NCBI GenBank assembly: GCA_030062745.1
Contig: CP099840.1
Coordinates: 992,001 to 1,056,000 of the forward strand
Origin: Capitulum mitella
Lineage: Eukaryota; Arthropoda; Thecostraca; Pollicipedomorpha; Pollicipedidae
Direction of reading: 5' to 3'
DNA length: 64,000 nucleotides
Shown here piece by piece: positions 61,771-64,000 of the stretch. Numbering within the stretch: position 1 is the stretch's first letter; each line of letters opens with the position of its first letter. The position numbers and the translations under genes were made by a program. The notes below the pieces were generated by a model that was not told the origin of the DNA, did not search any database, and was given only the letters and a program-made list of their open reading frames with translations.

Positions 61771-62165
61771 TCACGAATCATGACTAACGAGGCTTGATAT
61801 GAAGAAGGCAAATGAGAGGAGTTCGAAATACATTGTACTTGGAATGAGAAAAGCACACAAAATATGTTTAATTTTCGAATGTAATGCCTAGCCATTTAAT
61901 GCATAATTATAACATGGTGACAAATTTGAGTGGGCATCCGCGCTGTGTAAAATATAGGACATAGCAGTTCTTTACATAATTGAAATGAAAGCCTAAGATT
62001 TTCATCTTAACGCCTTTTTCAAAAAAAATGGTAAAACTTTGGGAAGGCTGTGGTGTTTTCTGAAATATATTTTTTAAAGAAAATTTGAGGCGTTGTGGAT
62101 ACTTTGATCGTCTTTCGGCGCACGGTTTCGCCGCGTTGGTGGTCTGCCGGAGATTTCGACCAAAA

Positions 62166-62244
62166 ATGATTCGAAACGCGATTTCTCGGGCTGTCATAAT
62201 CAGCAAGAACAACTTTTTGAGCGTTGCACCCAGGACTGCTGCAG
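62166..62244 (+). CDS. First exon encoding a mitochondrial-type presequence
   Basis: ATG at 62,166 with A at -3. It encodes 26 residues beginning MIRNAISRAVIISKNN, then one base, ending at a good donor (CAG followed by GTGGGT at 62,245-62,250), phase 1. The peptide has Arg at 3, 8 and 23, Lys at 14, many hydrophobic residues and no acidic residue, as in matrix-targeting presequences. The gene would be transcribed divergently from the candidate zinc-finger promoter about 0.4 kb away. I did not find the next exon up to the window end, so the mature protein is unknown. Chance occurrence is possible. Confidence 0.5.
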
Positions 62245-62250
62245 GTGGGT

Positions 62251-64000
62251 CGTACTGTATGTTTCATCTCCAAACCCGGTATGTCCACTGGTTGGGTATA
62301 TGAGCTTATGTTGTTTATTTTGGCTATGTGCGAGGATAGTTAGGTGTATGTATGCTTTTCTATGAAAAGTTGTTTGATTAAAGGGCTGTGCCTGGGCACC
62401 TTTCTTGGGGTTAATTTTATTAGTTTGTTCCCAGGGCATTAAATTGTGACGGGACTTCGGGGTGTATTTGGGGGATTCCCAGTCTGCTAAATGTGTAAGC
62501 TTCACTGCAACCCAGTGTTTAAGATGTATATGCAACCACTGCTGATGTACTTTCAAGGAAGATTATGGAACTATGCCCACTTTACAAGAACTCATGTTAA
62601 TGAGTGCAAACTTGGTCTAGGCCCAAAAACATGATGAAGGGTATTATGAGCAACACTTTTAAGATCCAGGCTAAATTGCATGGACCTAAGTTAATGTACA
62701 AAACCAGACCTTTCAGGCTGTAAGTGATGTCACCACTTGGAAAATCAGTGAGGTGAACAAATTTTCTTCTAAAATGATAATAGGTTATATATTCTAACCA
62801 TCCTCAACTTCTTTTTGAACAACACTAGCTAATCAGCCTGTCAAAATACCATATAGTTTTGGCCCAGTTGCAGCCCAGGCTGGGCTGGCAGCTGGGGAGA
62901 TCTGGGATGCTTGTGCTGGCCTGCACATACATTCTAGGAACCCCATTTTGCTAGCCAGACTCATGCTAGAAATATTTAAGAAAGCCAAATGTTGCTGCCA
63001 GAGGGGCAACATTGTTGCTGACAAAAGGGCAAAAAGGGCAGAAATGGAAATTGAAAGTTAAAAATGATTTTAGCTAATAATGTCCATTTTTCTAAAGGAA
63101 CACAAAATACCCATAATGAGCATAAAATCATTCAAAGGTGTAGAAGCATCCAGGAAAAGTGTGGGGAAGGGGAGAGAGATAGGTGGAGCAAAGATGTTTT
63201 TTTCCATAGGGCTAATGTTCAGTTTCCTCAAAAGTGAAGGAAGATTGGCATGGTCCCCTGTGCTCCTCCCTCAATCCTTTGTCCATGGAATAAGCATCAA
63301 ATCCATAAAAAGTAATGGGAGCTTTTGTGGTAATATGAGATTGAGGGAGTTCTGAACTGTTATAGACCCACCCCTTCCATTCCCTTCTGTGCAGTGAGAA
63401 TTCAAAGAACATGAAGTGGGAAGCATTTCCACCTATGTTTTTTGTCCAATGTGTACAGGAGGGATGGGTCATAGACTTACATTCATTATTACTGCTTTGC
63501 TTATTGCACTTGGCTGAGAACATTTCTCTGCTATATAGGTGCTAATATTTTGTGCTACAGGCTCATTAATGAAGGGAATGTAAAACCAAAGTCAATTGTG
63601 TTCATGGTTGCTGGCAATGTCTAGTAGTTTTTCTCATCAGTTGTTCCTGAATGCCTAAATGCCTGAAATGGAGAGACAGCCATTGTCTTGTATGATCAGT
63701 AAATGCTGTGTGGCACATCTAATGGTGCCAAAATCAAAGTATTTGGGAGATGAAGGTATTTTGGGAGCTGATGCATGACTCATGGCACTCAAGAGCAAAT
63801 TTATGAAACATGTACCAATATGGTACCAGGTTCCTGTGATTGACTGGTTTGGTATGTGACATGTTCTAGATGATGTAACTCCTAGAAATGCTACCTGGTT
63901 GGTGGGGTGGTTGCTGTCAGCTGGGGAATGGTATCTTGAGTCCCATGTGGTGAAGGTAATAGAAGATATTTTTGGATTCCTCATTCTTACTATATCCCTT
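62251..64000. other. Presumed first intron of the + strand gene
   Basis: AT-rich, with no exon that starts in the required phase with plausible coding content. Several acceptor-like sites, such as CTTCTGTGCAG near 63,393, run quickly into stop codons. The gene probably continues beyond the window. Confidence 0.4.

Overview
This is eukaryotic, almost certainly animal, nuclear DNA. Three things show it: a spliced gene with GT-AG introns, a zinc-finger protein carrying an N-terminal ZAD domain (a domain expanded in arthropods), and animal-type PIF/Harbinger and piggyBac-like DNA transposons. An arthropod is the best reading. A crustacean such as a barnacle is my guess from the GC-rich, minisatellite-rich texture, but nothing here proves it. 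The window is gene-poor.

Layout. From 1 to 10.3 kb there is no gene I can support. It holds GC-rich islands, a (CT)n/(GA)n pair, and a 1.3-kb minisatellite of 38/44-bp units that is open in all three forward frames. From 10,295 to 15,413 lies a full-length PIF/Harbinger element flanked by TAA on both sides. It has matching terminal inverted repeats, dense CCGTTC sites near both ends, a DDE transposase on + (broken by a 1-nt frameshift) and a convergent MADF-domain gene on -. A perfect hairpin with AATAAA on both strands lies between the two genes. From 15.4 to 44.3 kb there is no recognisable gene. This stretch has many GC islands, at least six unrelated tandem repeats (units of 34, 42, 53, 59 and 70 bp, plus a GTCCGTCC family), a decayed GGGCCC-rich domain at 26.0-28.3 kb, a tRNA-like sequence near 37.7 kb and a 344-bp inverted-repeat element at 39.3 kb.

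From 56,727 down to 44,367 on the minus strand is the main gene. It encodes a ZAD / AT-hook / multi-C2H2 zinc-finger protein in nine coding exons, 2,457 nt including the stop, 818 residues. All eight junctions keep frame, and five of them rebuild a zinc finger across an intron, so the model is well supported. Introns 7 and 8 carry AGGTCA-rich repeats. Upstream of the first coding exon the sequence turns AT-rich. A 1.2-kb piggyBac-like element flanked by TTAA lies in the presumed 5'-UTR intron. A candidate promoter and non-coding first exon sit at about 61.6-61.77 kb. Divergent from it, at 62,166-62,244 on +, is the first coding exon of another gene whose product begins with a mitochondrial-type presequence. 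That gene's remaining exons are not recognised in the window.

Functionally, the two Harbinger proteins would act together on the element's ends. The zinc-finger gene is a nuclear DNA-binding regulator of unknown targets. The rest looks like repeat-rich intergenic DNA with possible regulatory islands.
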